In this document: positions 1 through 8,321 of the stretch, piece after piece | Layout: each line of letters starts with the position of its first letter | Position numbering within the stretch: the stretch's first letter is position 1 | Notes under the pieces: model-generated | What the model was told of the DNA's origin: nothing | Database searches by the model: none | The model's input: only the letters and a program-made list of their open reading frames with translations | Source: Lachnospiraceae bacterium | GTDB taxonomy: Bacteria > Bacillota_A > Clostridia > Lachnospirales > Lachnospiraceae | Reading direction: 5' to 3' | Length of the DNA: 15,675 nt | Assembly (NCBI GenBank): GCA_024699595.1 | Contig: JAILPG010000063.1 | Coordinates: 1-15,675 of the forward strand | Made by a program: the position numbers and the translations under genes

Positions 1-2
1 GG

Positions 3-914
3 ATGAAGACATTTTTCAAGCAGATATATGATTACTGCAATGCCTTTTCCATCAGGATACGCAATAATCATGTTGATATATATGCAGCCTCGGCATCGTT
101 TTTTATCTTTATATCGCTTATCCCGTTTACGCTTGCGGTGGTATCTTTTATCCCGATAACGCCGATCTCGGAGAGCGATATACTGAATGTCGTTAAAATG
201 GTCGCACCTTCGGAGTTCCATGCGCTTGCAGATTCGATCGTTGAGGAGCTTTACGGCCAGCATGTATCCATTCTGTCGATATCGGCCATCATAGCGATAT
301 GGGCCGCTTCCAGGGGACTTATGTCAATAAGGAGAGGCCTCGATGAGATAGTGGGGATACTTGAGCCTCCGAGATACGTGATAATAAGAGCCAAATCCGT
401 TTTATACACGGTCCTCATGGTGATACTGATGGTGGGACTGCTGCTGCTTGGAGCTTTCGGCAGAAGCGTGATAAACGTCATAACAAGATATCAGGAATAC
501 AGTATGATAACGATCGATCCGCTTTTTGATTACAGTTATCTGTTCTTCCTTGCGGGAACGTTTATTTTCTTTATAATGCTGTATTCGTTTCTGCCGCATG
601 CTAAACAGAAGATAAAGACGCAGATACCCGGAGCAGTGGTCGCCAGTGCCGGATGGCTGCTTGCGTCGAAGGTCTTTTCATTTTATGCGTCTCATTCGTC
701 GATACTTTCGATGTATGGATCGCTTGCAACGATCATAATCTTAATGTTCTGGGTATACATCGTGATGTATCTGCTGTTTATAGGAGCCCAGATCAATTAT
801 TTCATCAGGGATTATATAATTAAGATCAAAAGAGATTTTCTCGGAGTAAAGACAGAGAAAAAAGGAGGAGAAGAAATTGAAGGACATGATTCAGAAGCTA
901 AAGGATCAGTTTGA
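3..914 (+). CDS. YihY/virulence factor BrkB family inner-membrane protein
   Basis: A 303-residue polytopic membrane protein of the YihY/BrkB family (historically mislabelled RNase BN; molecular function unsettled). About six hydrophobic segments are visible, near residues 27-50, 90-105, 132-155, 175-195, 210-228 and 240-268. Family signatures are the N-terminal YAASASFFIFISLIPF segment (about 27-42), the SRGLMSIRRGLDEI segment (about 103-116), and the PGA...W......FSFYA...S.YGSLA block near 210-245 that leads into the GAQINYFI end of the last helix. The tail after residue 270 is charged and hydrophilic. The ATG sits two bases from the window edge, so its ribosome binding site is not visible and the true start could lie upstream, although the length is normal for the family. 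Its 3' end overlaps pheS by 38 bases, which suggests co-transcription. The family call is secure; the function is not. Confidence 0.85.
   Translation: MKTFFKQIYDYCNAFSIRIRNNHVDIYAASASFFIFISLIPFTLAVVSFIPITPISESDILNVVKMVAPSEFHALADSIVEELYGQHVSILSISAIIAIWAASRGLMSIRRGLDEIVGILEPPRYVIIRAKSVLYTVLMVILMVGLLLLGAFGRSVINVITRYQEYSMITIDPLFDYSYLFFLAGTFIFFIMLYSFLPHAKQKIKTQIPGAVVASAGWLLASKVFSFYASHSSILSMYGSLATIIILMFWVYIVMYLLFIGAQINYFIRDYIIKIKRDFLGVKTEKKGGEEIEGHDSEAKGSV
863..868 (+). promoter_or_regulatory. pheS ribosome binding site (supports the TTG start)
   Basis: The sequence is AGGAGG, 8 bases before TTG at 877 and 17 bases before the next in-frame ATG at 886. The spacing strongly favours TTG as the pheS initiation codon. 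The site lies inside the 3' end of the preceding membrane-protein gene. Confidence 0.75.
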
Positions 915-1941
915 CGGAAAGCTCAAAGAGGTAAGCGATCTGAGCTCACTTGAAGCGCTCAGGCTTGATTATCTCAGCAAAAAGGGACGCATATCTGAGC
1001 TCATGAAGGAGCTTTCAAAGCTCCCTAACGAGCAGAAAAAGGATGCCGGATCACTGATCAATTCCTTCAAGGATGAGGTTTCAAGGCGTTTCGAGGATAA
1101 AAAAGAGCAGATCATAAAGCTTGAAGAGGAGATGCTCATAAACAGGACGGAAAGCTACGATGATTCGATGCCTACAAATAATCCGTGCGGTTCTTACCAT
1201 CCCATCACATTAGTACAGAGAGAGCTTGAGGATGTATTTGAATCCATGGGCTTTGATGTTGAGGACTATAACGAGATAGTTGATGACTATCACTGTTTTG
1301 AGGCTCTGAACATTCCAAAATTTCATCCTGCAAGAGATATGCAGGACACCTATTACCTGACTACAAAGAACCAGCTGCTTAAAAGCCATACCTCAGCAGC
1401 ACAGAATGCGATCCTTAAAAAATACGGTAAGGCTCTCAAGGAGGAGGGAAGGCCCATAAGAGCCGTGTTCCCCGGAAGATGTTTCAGAAACGAAGCGATA
1501 GATGCCTGCCATGAGAATACTTTTTTCCAGATGGAAGGGATAATGGTAGATAAGAACATCTCCATTTCAAACCTTATCTACTTCATGAAGACTATGCTTT
1601 CAGAAGTCTTCGGAAGAGAAGTGACCGTAAGGCTTCGTCCGGGCTTTTTCCCCTTTGTGGAACCGGGCTTTGAGCTTGATATAAAGTGTCTTATATGCGA
1701 CGGGGAAGGCTGTTCATCCTGCAAGAATTCCGGGTGGCTCGAGCTGTGCCCCTGCGGCATGATACATCCGAACGTACTTAAGTACGGCGGTATAAATACT
1801 GATGAGAACCCTTACGAATATACCGGATTTGCTTTCGGATTGGGACTTACAAGGCTTGCGATGATGAAATATGCCGTTAAGGATATCCGTACCTTTAACA
1901 GCGGCGATCTCAGCGCATTATCACAGTTCGTAAGTAAATAG
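877..1941 (+). CDS. pheS: Phenylalanyl-tRNA synthetase alpha subunit
   Basis: Catalytic subunit of the (alpha-beta)2 class II enzyme that attaches Phe to tRNA-Phe in the cytoplasm; 354 residues against the usual 330-345. Residues 1-90 form the charged N-terminal coiled-coil arm that contacts tRNA. The core carries DDYHCFEALNIPKFHPARDMQDTYYL-type sequence (about 136-161), motif 2 at FPGRCFRNEAIDACHENTFFQMEG (about 198-221), and motif 3 at GFAFGLGLTRLAMMKY (317-332). Ala319 aligns with E. coli Ala294 of the Phe pocket. A cysteine cluster spans 271-293: CxxC, then CxxC, followed by CPCG where most homologues have GAG or GCG. Translation most likely begins at TTG because AGGAGG is 8 bases upstream. 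It overlaps the upstream gene by 38 bases and is followed 13 bases later by pheT. No T-box leader is visible directly upstream. Confidence 0.96.
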   Translation: MKDMIQKLKDQFDGKLKEVSDLSSLEALRLDYLSKKGRISELMKELSKLPNEQKKDAGSLINSFKDEVSRRFEDKKEQIIKLEEEMLINRTESYDDSMPTNNPCGSYHPITLVQRELEDVFESMGFDVEDYNEIVDDYHCFEALNIPKFHPARDMQDTYYLTTKNQLLKSHTSAAQNAILKKYGKALKEEGRPIRAVFPGRCFRNEAIDACHENTFFQMEGIMVDKNISISNLIYFMKTMLSEVFGREVTVRLRPGFFPFVEPGFELDIKCLICDGEGCSSCKNSGWLELCPCGMIHPNVLKYGGINTDENPYEYTGFAFGLGLTRLAMMKYAVKDIRTFNSGDLSALSQFVSK

Positions 1942-1954
1942 GAGGAGGACAGAG

Positions 1955-4321
1955 ATGTTTGTTTCAATGAATTGGATTAAGGATTTTGTTGATCTTGAAG
2001 GTGAAGATATAGATAAGCTTATCCACAGATTCACTCTTTCAACTGCCGAAGTCGAAGGCGTGGATTATAAAGGCCGGGATATAACCGGAGTAGTTGTGGG
2101 TGAGATACTTGAGTGCGCAGAACATCCCGATTCGGATCATCTGCATCTGTTAAAAGTGGATGACGGAAGTCAGGTTTATGATGTGGTCTGTGGGGCACCC
2201 AATGCAAGAGCAGGCATAAAGACTGCATTTGCAAGGCTTGGAGCAAGCCTCGGAGAGATAAAGATAAAACCCGCCAAGCTTCGCGGACAGGTGTCAAACG
2301 GAATGTGCTGTTCTGCTAAAGAACTTGGGATATCCGATGACCATTCGGGAATCATGGAACTGGATCCCACGCTTGTAAACGGAACTGATCTAAAGGAGAT
2401 ATTCCCGATCGATGATATCATCTTTGAGGTCGACAACAAGTCGCTTACAAACAGGCCCGATCTCTGGGGACATTACGGCATGGCCAGGGAATTTGCCGCG
2501 ATGGTCGGAAAGCCGCTAAAGGAGCTTCCTTTAACCGAAGATCCCTACATGGGAGATGAGACTGTTGACATAGAGGTGAGAAATATGGATTTCTGCTACC
2601 GTTATACCGGTGTCAGGATGGAAAACATCACAGAAAAGCAGAGCCCGATGTATATGCAGATAAGGCTGTTTTACTGTGGGATGAGGGCCATTAACCTTCC
2701 GACAGACCTTACGAATTACATCATGCTTGAGCTCGGACAGCCGACTCATGCCTTTGACGGAAAAAAGATAAGTAAGATCGTGGTGGATACACCAAAGACC
2801 GAGCTTAAGTTTACAACGCTTGACGGAAATGAAAGAGACATTACGACAGATACCCTGATGATCTATGACAATGATACTCCGGTCGCGATTGCAGGCATAA
2901 TGGGCGGACTGGATTCCGAGATCGAGGGTGATACGGATTCCGTAGTACTTGAGTGCGCCAACTTCGACGGCGTATCGGTAAGAAAATCCGCATCAAGACT
3001 GGCTCTCAGAACCGATGCTTCGGCAAGATATGAAAAGACTCTCGATCCCGAGATGACCATGCTTGCGGCAAAGAGGTTCATAAACCTTATATCGGGTATC
3101 GATCCCGGAGCAAGATGTGTATCGAAGATCTCAGATGTGTATGTTAAACACTATGAGACCATAACAGTTGATTTTGACAAGGCTTTCATTGACAGATATA
3201 CGGGGATAGATATTTCCTGTGACAGGATAGAACAGACACTTAAGGCACTCGGCTTTACTGTAAAAAGGGACGGGGATGATTTCTCGGTTACGGTTCCGAG
3301 CTTCAGGGCCACCAAGGATATCAGCATGAAGGCTGACATCGTTGAGGAGATCACAAGGATCTACGGCTATGACAACTTTGAGATAAAGACGGCTCTGTCT
3401 CCGATAATGCCTGCAGGTACATCGCTCAGAAGATCAGAGGAGAACAGTATCAAGGATCTGCTTGTAAAGACCTATGCCATGCATGAGGTACATACAAGGA
3501 TATGGGCCGATCCGGATGAGCTTCGGGATCTGTCGCTTACTCCCGAGGATAACGTAATGCTTTTGCAGGGCTCTAAGGAGCAGGCGACCGGAATACTCAG
3601 GACAAGCATGTTTGAAAGCTTTCTTCCCGTTATCTATCAAAACAGGAATTATGCTCCGACCTTCTCGATATTTGAGATAGGACGTACGATACACGGAGTA
3701 AGGGATGATGAGACGGCCGATGAGAGACGGGCCCTTGCAATTGGAATGTACAGCAAGGAGCTGTCGGAAAAGAACCTGTATTTTAAGGCAGTAGAGCTTA
3801 TTAATACTATGATCTCCGAACTCAAGCATGAGAAGGTCACCTATAAAAAGACTGAGACATCCCATGTATGGCAGCATCCCAAGAACACCTCGCTCATAAG
3901 CGTGGCGGGAACAGACATAGGTGTTATTAACACCCTACATCCGACGACGCTTAAGAAGATCTCCAAGAACGGATATGTGGTATGCATAGAGATCGATATG
4001 GACAGACTTCTGTCGGTAAAGCCCAAAGAGTTTGAGTTTGATGAGCCTTCCAAGTTCCCCGGGATCGATTATGATATCTCGGTGCTGATACCTGAGGGCA
4101 TCAGATTTGAGCAGATAGAAAATGAGATAAGATCCGTAAATGCGGAATCATTAAAGGACCTTAAGATCATAGATATCTATGATGCCGATGCAGTAAAGAG
4201 CATCACTATAAGACTGTGCTTCTCGCTTTCAGACAGGACGCTTACCGGTGAGGAAGTGCAGGAGGTAGTTGATAAGATCCTTGAAAAACTCGCAAAGCTT
4301 GATATAAGGCTTAAGAGCTGA
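1955..4321 (+). CDS. pheT: Phenylalanyl-tRNA synthetase beta subunit
   Basis: Partner of PheS in the heterotetrameric PheRS; provides tRNA binding and editing domains. The 788 residues match the bacterial norm of about 800. Domain order visible: N-terminal B1 segment; EMAP-type tRNA-binding OB fold about 40-150 ([18 protein letters not shown], then [18 protein letters not shown]); B3/B4 editing region about 205-375 ([20 protein letters not shown]); B5 about 400-470 ([20 protein letters not shown], then RIYGYDNF); catalytic-like core; and the C-terminal ferredoxin-fold anticodon-binding domain about 695-788 ([12 protein letters not shown], then [12 protein letters not shown]). In that last domain the usual FPxxxRD pattern has Tyr in place of Arg. 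A strong AGGAGGAGG at 1940-1948 overlaps the pheS stop codon. The TGA stop shares its last base with the ATG of queA (TGATG), so translational coupling is likely. Confidence 0.96.
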   Translation: MFVSMNWIKDFVDLEGEDIDKLIHRFTLSTAEVEGVDYKGRDITGVVVGEILECAEHPDSDHLHLLKVDDGSQVYDVVCGAPNARAGIKTAFARLGASLGEIKIKPAKLRGQVSNGMCCSAKELGISDDHSGIMELDPTLVNGTDLKEIFPIDDIIFEVDNKSLTNRPDLWGHYGMAREFAAMVGKPLKELPLTEDPYMGDETVDIEVRNMDFCYRYTGVRMENITEKQSPMYMQIRLFYCGMRAINLPTDLTNYIMLELGQPTHAFDGKKISKIVVDTPKTELKFTTLDGNERDITTDTLMIYDNDTPVAIAGIMGGLDSEIEGDTDSVVLECANFDGVSVRKSASRLALRTDASARYEKTLDPEMTMLAAKRFINLISGIDPGARCVSKISDVYVKHYETITVDFDKAFIDRYTGIDISCDRIEQTLKALGFTVKRDGDDFSVTVPSFRATKDISMKADIVEEITRIYGYDNFEIKTALSPIMPAGTSLRRSEENSIKDLLVKTYAMHEVHTRIWADPDELRDLSLTPEDNVMLLQGSKEQATGILRTSMFESFLPVIYQNRNYAPTFSIFEIGRTIHGVRDDETADERRALAIGMYSKELSEKNLYFKAVELINTMISELKHEKVTYKKTETSHVWQHPKNTSLISVAGTDIGVINTLHPTTLKKISKNGYVVCIEIDMDRLLSVKPKEFEFDEPSKFPGIDYDISVLIPEGIRFEQIENEIRSVNAESLKDLKIIDIYDADAVKSITIRLCFSLSDRTLTGEEVQEVVDKILEKLAKLDIRLKS

Positions 4322-5355
4322 TGAATGACATGAAGACATCGGATTTTGATTATGAACTTCCTAAAGAACTCATAGCCCAGGATCCCTTAACAGACAGATC
4401 CGCATCAAGGCTTTTAGTGCTTGATAAGAAGACGGGAAAGACCGAGCACCGGATATTTAAGGATGTGACGGAACTGTTAAACCCCGGTGACTGTCTGGTG
4501 CTTAATGATACCAGGGTGATACCCGCAAGGCTTCTTGGAAACAAAGAGGAAACCGGTGCGGCAGTCGAAGTCTTTTTACTTAAAAGACTGTCGGATAATG
4601 AGTGGGAATGTCTTGTAAGGCCCGGAAAGAAGCTTAAAAAAGGTGCCAAGGTTACCTTCGGTGATTCACTACTTACAGGGGAGATAACAGATCAGAAGGA
4701 AGACGGAAACCGGATAGTGCGGTTTTCCTATGTCGGGATATTTGAAGAGGTGCTTGACAGGCTTGGCGAGATGCCTCTTCCTCCCTATATAACACATAAG
4801 CTTGCCGATAAAAGCAGATACCAGACGGTATATGCAAGGTTTGACGGATCGGCTGCGGCACCTACGGCGGGTCTCCATTTTACAAAAGAACTATTGTCCG
4901 ATATCGAAAAAAAAGGTGTAAAGATAGCATATGTAACTCTGCATGTGGGGCTTGGTACCTTCAGACCCGTTAAAAGCGAGGATCTTAGTGAACATCATAT
5001 GCACAGTGAGCATATTATGATCGATGAGGAAGCCTGCAATAAGATAAACGAGACAAAGAAAGCCGGCGGCCGCATAATCTGCGTGGGAACCACGAGTCTT
5101 CGTACGATAGAGAGCGCAGCGGATGAAAAAGGATTGATGCATCCCTGCATAAAGGATACGGATATATTCATTTTCCCCGGATACAGGTTTAAGGTGACGG
5201 ACTGCCTGATAACCAATTTTCATCTGCCAAAGAGCACGCTCATCATGCTTGTTTCGGCGCTTGCAGGCAGGGAAAATGTGCTTTGTGCATACAGTGAAGC
5301 CATAAAGGAAAGATACAGATTTTATTCCTTCGGAGACGCCATGTTTGTGGTGTGA
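4321..5355 (+). CDS. queA: S-adenosylmethionine:tRNA ribosyltransferase-isomerase
   Basis: Transfers and isomerises the ribosyl moiety of SAM onto preQ1-modified tRNA, producing epoxyqueuosine at the wobble position of GUN-anticodon tRNAs. The 344 residues match the family (about 340-350). Recognisable motifs in order: [14 protein letters not shown] near the N-terminus, [89 protein letters not shown], and [11 protein letters not shown] at the end. The ATG overlaps the pheT stop by one base. A second in-frame ATG at 4330 gives the more usual MKxSDFDYxLP N-terminus; neither has a strong Shine-Dalgarno, and both fit coupling to pheT. It is the last gene of the yihY-like/pheST block. No tgt, yajC or other queuosine gene follows, unlike in many Firmicutes. 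Confidence 0.95.
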   Translation: MNDMKTSDFDYELPKELIAQDPLTDRSASRLLVLDKKTGKTEHRIFKDVTELLNPGDCLVLNDTRVIPARLLGNKEETGAAVEVFLLKRLSDNEWECLVRPGKKLKKGAKVTFGDSLLTGEITDQKEDGNRIVRFSYVGIFEEVLDRLGEMPLPPYITHKLADKSRYQTVYARFDGSAAAPTAGLHFTKELLSDIEKKGVKIAYVTLHVGLGTFRPVKSEDLSEHHMHSEHIMIDEEACNKINETKKAGGRIICVGTTSLRTIESAADEKGLMHPCIKDTDIFIFPGYRFKVTDCLITNFHLPKSTLIMLVSALAGRENVLCAYSEAIKERYRFYSFGDAMFVV

Positions 5356-5374
5356 GAAAATTCGTATATTTCTC

Positions 5375-5403
5375 TTTTCAACTCAAAAAACAGGGATTAT
5401 AAT
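5375..5403 (+). promoter_or_regulatory. Sigma-A-type promoter for the PilZ/iPGM-like operon
   Basis: A TTTTCA -35 (5375-5380) is separated by 17 bases from a perfect TATAAT -10 (5398-5403). It lies in the 112-base gap after queA and implies a leader of about 55-60 bases before the PilZ gene. Found by eye; start site not demonstrated. Confidence 0.6.
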
Positions 5404-5467
5404 GGATAATAGGGCATCATAATATGTATATATAGCCGTTGAGTCATCTATTCTTAAGGAGAGTATA

Positions 5468-5812
5468 ATGCAGGAAAAAAGAAGAAACAAAAGAATCGTG
5501 CTTGATGCACATCTCATCATGAAGAGACTTGATCCGGGAAAGAACGAGAGGATACCCGTTGATGTTCTGGATCTGTCCAAGTCGGGAATCGGATTCAGCT
5601 GTAACCAGCTTCTTGAGATGGGTGCCATATATGAGGCCGAGCTTCAGATATGGACCAAGGAGGTTATACAGTGCTTTGTAAACATCACAAGAATGGATCA
5701 GAGGGAAGACAGCATCGTGTACGGAGCGACCTTTGTAGGGCTTACGGATAATGATGCCTGCAAGATCTCGATCTATGATATGTTTGAGGAAGCACGGAAG
5801 AATAACGGTTAA
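5468..5812 (+). CDS. PilZ domain protein, predicted c-di-GMP effector
   Basis: A stand-alone 114-residue PilZ domain. The two c-di-GMP-binding signatures are both present: RxxxR at residues 5-9 (RRNKR) close to the N-terminus, and DxSxxG at 35-40 (DLSKSG), followed by beta-strand-rich sequence (GIGFSC, AELQIW, CFVNITRM, VYGATFVGL) and a short amphipathic C-terminal helix. No transmembrane segment or second output domain is visible, so it is probably a soluble adaptor that alters a partner when c-di-GMP is bound. The ATG is preceded by AAGGAGAG (5456-5463). It is the first gene after a good promoter, and its TAA stop overlaps the ATG of the iPGM-like gene by one base, suggesting a two-gene operon with coupled translation. 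Family call firm; target unknown, though the coupled gene product is an obvious candidate. Confidence 0.85.
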   Translation: MQEKRRNKRIVLDAHLIMKRLDPGKNERIPVDVLDLSKSGIGFSCNQLLEMGAIYEAELQIWTKEVIQCFVNITRMDQREDSIVYGATFVGLTDNDACKISIYDMFEEARKNNG

Positions 5813-7350
5813 TGGATAAAAAAACCACAGTATTACTTGTATTAAACGGATACGGGATCATAAACCCCCAGAATGTCATTTCAGATAATAAGGACAGGTT
5901 CATTGAGCATTTGATGGAAACCTGTCCTTATTCAAAATGTCTGGCATCCGGAATGGCGGTAGGTCTTCCTAACGGCCAGATGGGGGATTCATATGTGGGT
6001 CATATCAATATAGGCGCCGGAAGGATAGTATACCAGGATCTTTCAAGGATCACCAAGAATATACAGGACGGCACTTTTTTTAACAACGAAAGACTTATCA
6101 AAGCCCTCGAAAACTGCAAGACCAGAGATTCGGCTCTTCATCTGTGCGGACTGATCTCTGACGGCGGGATACATTCTCATATCTCACATCTGTATGCACT
6201 GCTGGAACTGGCCAAGAGACAGAATATACGAAGGGTCTATGTGCACTGTTTTATGGACGGCATGGATTCGCCGCCTGACAGAGGTGCTTTTTACCTTGAA
6301 AGACTGCAGGCGAAGATGCGGGAGATCGGAGTCGGAGAGATCGCTACCATAAGCGGCAGATACTATGCCATGGACCGCGGCAATAACTATGACAGGATAA
6401 AGCTTGTATATCTGGCCATGACCGAAGGCGAAGGGATAAAGGCTGCAAATGCGGACGAGGCAATCGAGGGATCCTATGCCGCAGGAGACAATGATACATA
6501 CGTAAAGCCTACAGTTATCGTTAACGGCGGTGTGCCCGTCGGCATAGTAAATAATGATGATACCGTAGTATTCTTCAATTTCAGGCCGGATAGGGCAAGG
6601 GAGCTTACCCACGCCTTTTGTGATGACGAATTCAGATCCTTTAAAAGAGAAAAAAAGCTTGATCTTTTGGTAGCGACTTTTACCGAATATGATGTTAATA
6701 TAGAAGACAAGCTTGTTATATTTGATGAGCCTGTGCCGCAGAATTCTTTCGGCAAGTGGCTCGAGGCAAATGGTCTTACACAGTTAAGGCTTGCAGAGTC
6801 GGAGAATGCGCTGTTTGTGACCTATGCTTTTAACGGCTATACCGATGAGCCCTGCGACGGAGAGGAGAGGATGATCGTTCATTCGCCCAAGCTGTCGGCG
6901 GGAGAGTACAGGCCTGAGATGGCATCGCTTGAGATAACGGACAGGCTGACAAAGGCTATCGCATCCCACAGTTATGACTTCATACTGTGCGATTATGCGG
7001 CTCTTGATATCGCCGGTCATACAACGGATCCCGATAATTACAGCAAAGCGATCGAGACCGTTGAAAATGAGCTTAAAAAGATCTGCAAATGTGCGGATGA
7101 AGAAAAAGCAGTACTGTTCATCTGCTCGACTCACGGAAATATAGAAAAATGCAAGGACAAAAAATGGGCAAAGGAAAAGAGCACCACTCATACGACCAAT
7201 CCGATCCCCTTTATCCTGTATGATCAGAATAATACGCATACATTAAAAAACGGAGGCTGTCTTGCAGACATAATCCCGACAGTCATTGATTCGATGGGAT
7301 ATGAAAAGCCCAAGGAGATGACAGGGAAATCCCTGTTAATGGAAACTTAA
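5812..7350 (+). CDS. gpmI: Degenerate cofactor-independent phosphoglycerate mutase homologue (likely pseudoenzyme)
   Basis: The full-length 512-residue reading frame aligns throughout with iPGM, an alkaline-phosphatase-superfamily enzyme that interconverts 3- and 2-phosphoglycerate through a phosphoserine and two Mn ions. Compared from memory with Geobacillus iPGM, it keeps the nucleophile Ser60 (S62; MGDSYVGH instead of MGNSEVGH), His121 (H123), Asp152 (D154), Arg183 and Arg189 (R185, R191), Arg258 and Arg261 in NFRPDRA, the Mn1 ligands Asp399, His403 and His460, and His441 (H445). It has lost Asp12 (Asn12, LNG for LDG), Asp444 (Thr440, STHGN for ADHGN), Arg153 (Met151) and Lys336 (Asn332). 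Two lost residues are ligands of the same Mn2 site. There is no frameshift or internal stop, so the protein seems maintained, but ordinary mutase activity looks doubtful. Start overlaps the PilZ stop (TAATG) and has no strong Shine-Dalgarno, consistent with coupling. Family certain; catalytic status inferred. Confidence 0.88.
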   Translation: MDKKTTVLLVLNGYGIINPQNVISDNKDRFIEHLMETCPYSKCLASGMAVGLPNGQMGDSYVGHINIGAGRIVYQDLSRITKNIQDGTFFNNERLIKALENCKTRDSALHLCGLISDGGIHSHISHLYALLELAKRQNIRRVYVHCFMDGMDSPPDRGAFYLERLQAKMREIGVGEIATISGRYYAMDRGNNYDRIKLVYLAMTEGEGIKAANADEAIEGSYAAGDNDTYVKPTVIVNGGVPVGIVNNDDTVVFFNFRPDRARELTHAFCDDEFRSFKREKKLDLLVATFTEYDVNIEDKLVIFDEPVPQNSFGKWLEANGLTQLRLAESENALFVTYAFNGYTDEPCDGEERMIVHSPKLSAGEYRPEMASLEITDRLTKAIASHSYDFILCDYAALDIAGHTTDPDNYSKAIETVENELKKICKCADEEKAVLFICSTHGNIEKCKDKKWAKEKSTTHTTNPIPFILYDQNNTHTLKNGGCLADIIPTVIDSMGYEKPKEMTGKSLLMET

Positions 7351-7358
7351 GAAAATAC

Positions 7359-7386
7359 CGGATCGGGAAAAAGATCTGTTATTTTT
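7359..7386 (+). terminator. Possible weak rho-independent terminator after the iPGM-like gene
   Basis: A 6-bp stem (CGGATC at 7359-7364 with GATCTG at 7373-7378, including one G-U pair) and an 8-base loop are followed directly by TTATTTTT. The stem is short, so termination may be partial. It sits 8 bases after the stop codon at the expected place. Confidence 0.4.
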
Positions 7387-7415
7387 CGCAGATGTGACAC
7401 ATATGTGCATCTGCG
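7387..7415 (+). repeat. Nested inverted repeat upstream of gpmA (possible operator)
   Basis: Outer arms CGCAGATG (7387-7394) and CATCTGCG (7408-7415) are perfectly complementary. They enclose a TGA spacer and the perfect palindrome CACATATGTG (7398-7407). A second, overlapping palindrome is ATGTG-A-CACAT (7392-7402). A GTGACA hexamer (7394-7399, 5 of 6 to the -35 consensus) lies inside the dyad, with TATAAA at 7420-7425 at a long 20-base spacing, so the dyad may overlap a promoter and serve as an operator. It could instead form an RNA hairpin. No T-tract follows on the + strand. Confidence 0.45.
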
Positions 7416-7441
7416 GTCATATAAAAAACCAATTAATATTC

Positions 7442-7448
7442 AAGGAGG
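7442..7448 (+). promoter_or_regulatory. gpmA ribosome binding site (sets the start at 7457)
   Basis: AAGGAGG lies 8 bases before the first of two tandem ATGs (7457 and 7460). The frame stays open upstream to a GTG at 7394, but that extension lacks a ribosome binding site and does not resemble GpmA. Confidence 0.8.
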
Positions 7449-7456
7449 ATTTATCT

Positions 7457-8203
7457 ATGATGAAGCTTGTGTTAGTAAGACACGGTGAGAGTGAATGGAA
7501 TAAGCTGAACCTTTTTACAGGCTGGCATGATGTTGATCTCAGCGAAAAAGGCCATGAGGAAGCAAAGCAGGGTGGAAAGATCTTAAAGGAAGAAGGCTAT
7601 GATTTTGATGTTGCCTATACTTCATATTTAAAGAGAGCCATCCATACACTTAACCACATTCTCGATGAGATGGACAGAAACTGGATCCCCGTAAACAAGG
7701 CATGGCAGCTCAATGAGCGTCATTACGGAGCTCTGCAGGGACTCAACAAATCAGAGACCGCTGAAAAATATGGTGAGGATCAGGTAAAGATATGGAGACG
7801 TTCATTTGACGTAAAGCCGCCTGCACTTGAGCCCGACAGCCCGGAAGCTCCCCAGAACCAGGAGATGTTCAGAAACGTTGACAAGAGCGTGCTGCCTCTG
7901 CATGAAAGCTTGGAGACCACGATCGAGCGAGCTGTTCCTTTCTTTAATGATGTTATAAAGAAGGATATGCAGGATGGAAAGAGAGTCATCATCGCTGCTC
8001 ACGGCAATTCATTAAGGGCACTTGTTAAATATTTTGACAATATCTCTGATGAGGATATCATCGGTGTCAACATTCCCACAGGCGTTCCCCTTGTATATGA
8101 GTTTGATGACAATTTCAATGCGATCAACCATTATTATCTCGGCGATCAGGAAGCTTTAAAGGCAAAGATGGAAGCCGTTGCAAATCAGGGCAAGGCAAAA
8201 TAA
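7457..8203 (+). CDS. gpmA: 2,3-bisphosphoglycerate-dependent phosphoglycerate mutase
   Basis: Histidine-phosphatase-fold enzyme that interconverts 3-phosphoglycerate and 2-phosphoglycerate in glycolysis using a phosphohistidine and 2,3-BPG. The 248 residues match the usual 230-250. The RHG motif [10 protein letters not shown] places the phosphorylated His at residue 9; [12 protein letters not shown] (87-98) contains the acid-base Glu87; [13 protein letters not shown] (180-192) gives the second catalytic His182. Substrate-pocket segments [14 protein letters not shown] and [11 protein letters not shown] are intact, so this copy looks fully active. The start at 7457 is chosen because AAGGAGG is 8 bases upstream; ATG at 7460 would give the classic MKLVLVRHG beginning. 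It lies 106 bases after a degenerate member of the unrelated iPGM family and probably provides the cell's mutase activity. A nested dyad lies upstream. Confidence 0.96.
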   Translation: MMKLVLVRHGESEWNKLNLFTGWHDVDLSEKGHEEAKQGGKILKEEGYDFDVAYTSYLKRAIHTLNHILDEMDRNWIPVNKAWQLNERHYGALQGLNKSETAEKYGEDQVKIWRRSFDVKPPALEPDSPEAPQNQEMFRNVDKSVLPLHESLETTIERAVPFFNDVIKKDMQDGKRVIIAAHGNSLRALVKYFDNISDEDIIGVNIPTGVPLVYEFDDNFNAINHYYLGDQEALKAKMEAVANQGKAK

Positions 8204-8222
8204 CCAAAAAGCATTGAATTAG

Positions 8223-8250
8223 TTGTCCGGATTTAGTAAAATCATATAAG
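8223..8250 (+). promoter_or_regulatory. Candidate promoter for the EF-G-like gene
   Basis: TTGTCC (8223-8228), a 16-base spacer, and TATAAG (8245-8250) resemble a sigma-A promoter in the 118-base gap after gpmA. No terminator is visible for gpmA, so read-through is also possible. Confidence 0.45.
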
Positions 8251-8321
8251 ATGTGTATTTTGAAAAATTAGTTTTTGGAAGATCACATAAAGATTAATTA
8301 TGTATTGGAGGTTTTTTTAGC

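Noticed and set aside
3434..3877. 147-residue minus-strand frame within pheT
   Set aside because: Antisense shadow of a conserved synthetase gene, with no recognisable domain or ribosome binding site.
5354..5378. GAGAAA...TTTCTC followed by TTTT after queA as a terminator
   Set aside because: The stem is only six AT-rich pairs with a nine-base loop, overlaps the queA stop, and the T-run forms the -35 of the next promoter. Too weak to call.
7321..7336. ACAGGG-AAAT-CCCTGT perfect hairpin at the end of the iPGM-like gene
   Set aside because: It lies within coding sequence, encodes the family-typical TGKSL end, and has no T-tract.
7394..7456. N-terminal extension of GpmA from GTG at 7394
   Set aside because: No ribosome binding site, sequence unlike any GpmA N-terminus, and a strong AAGGAGG supports the ATG at 7457.
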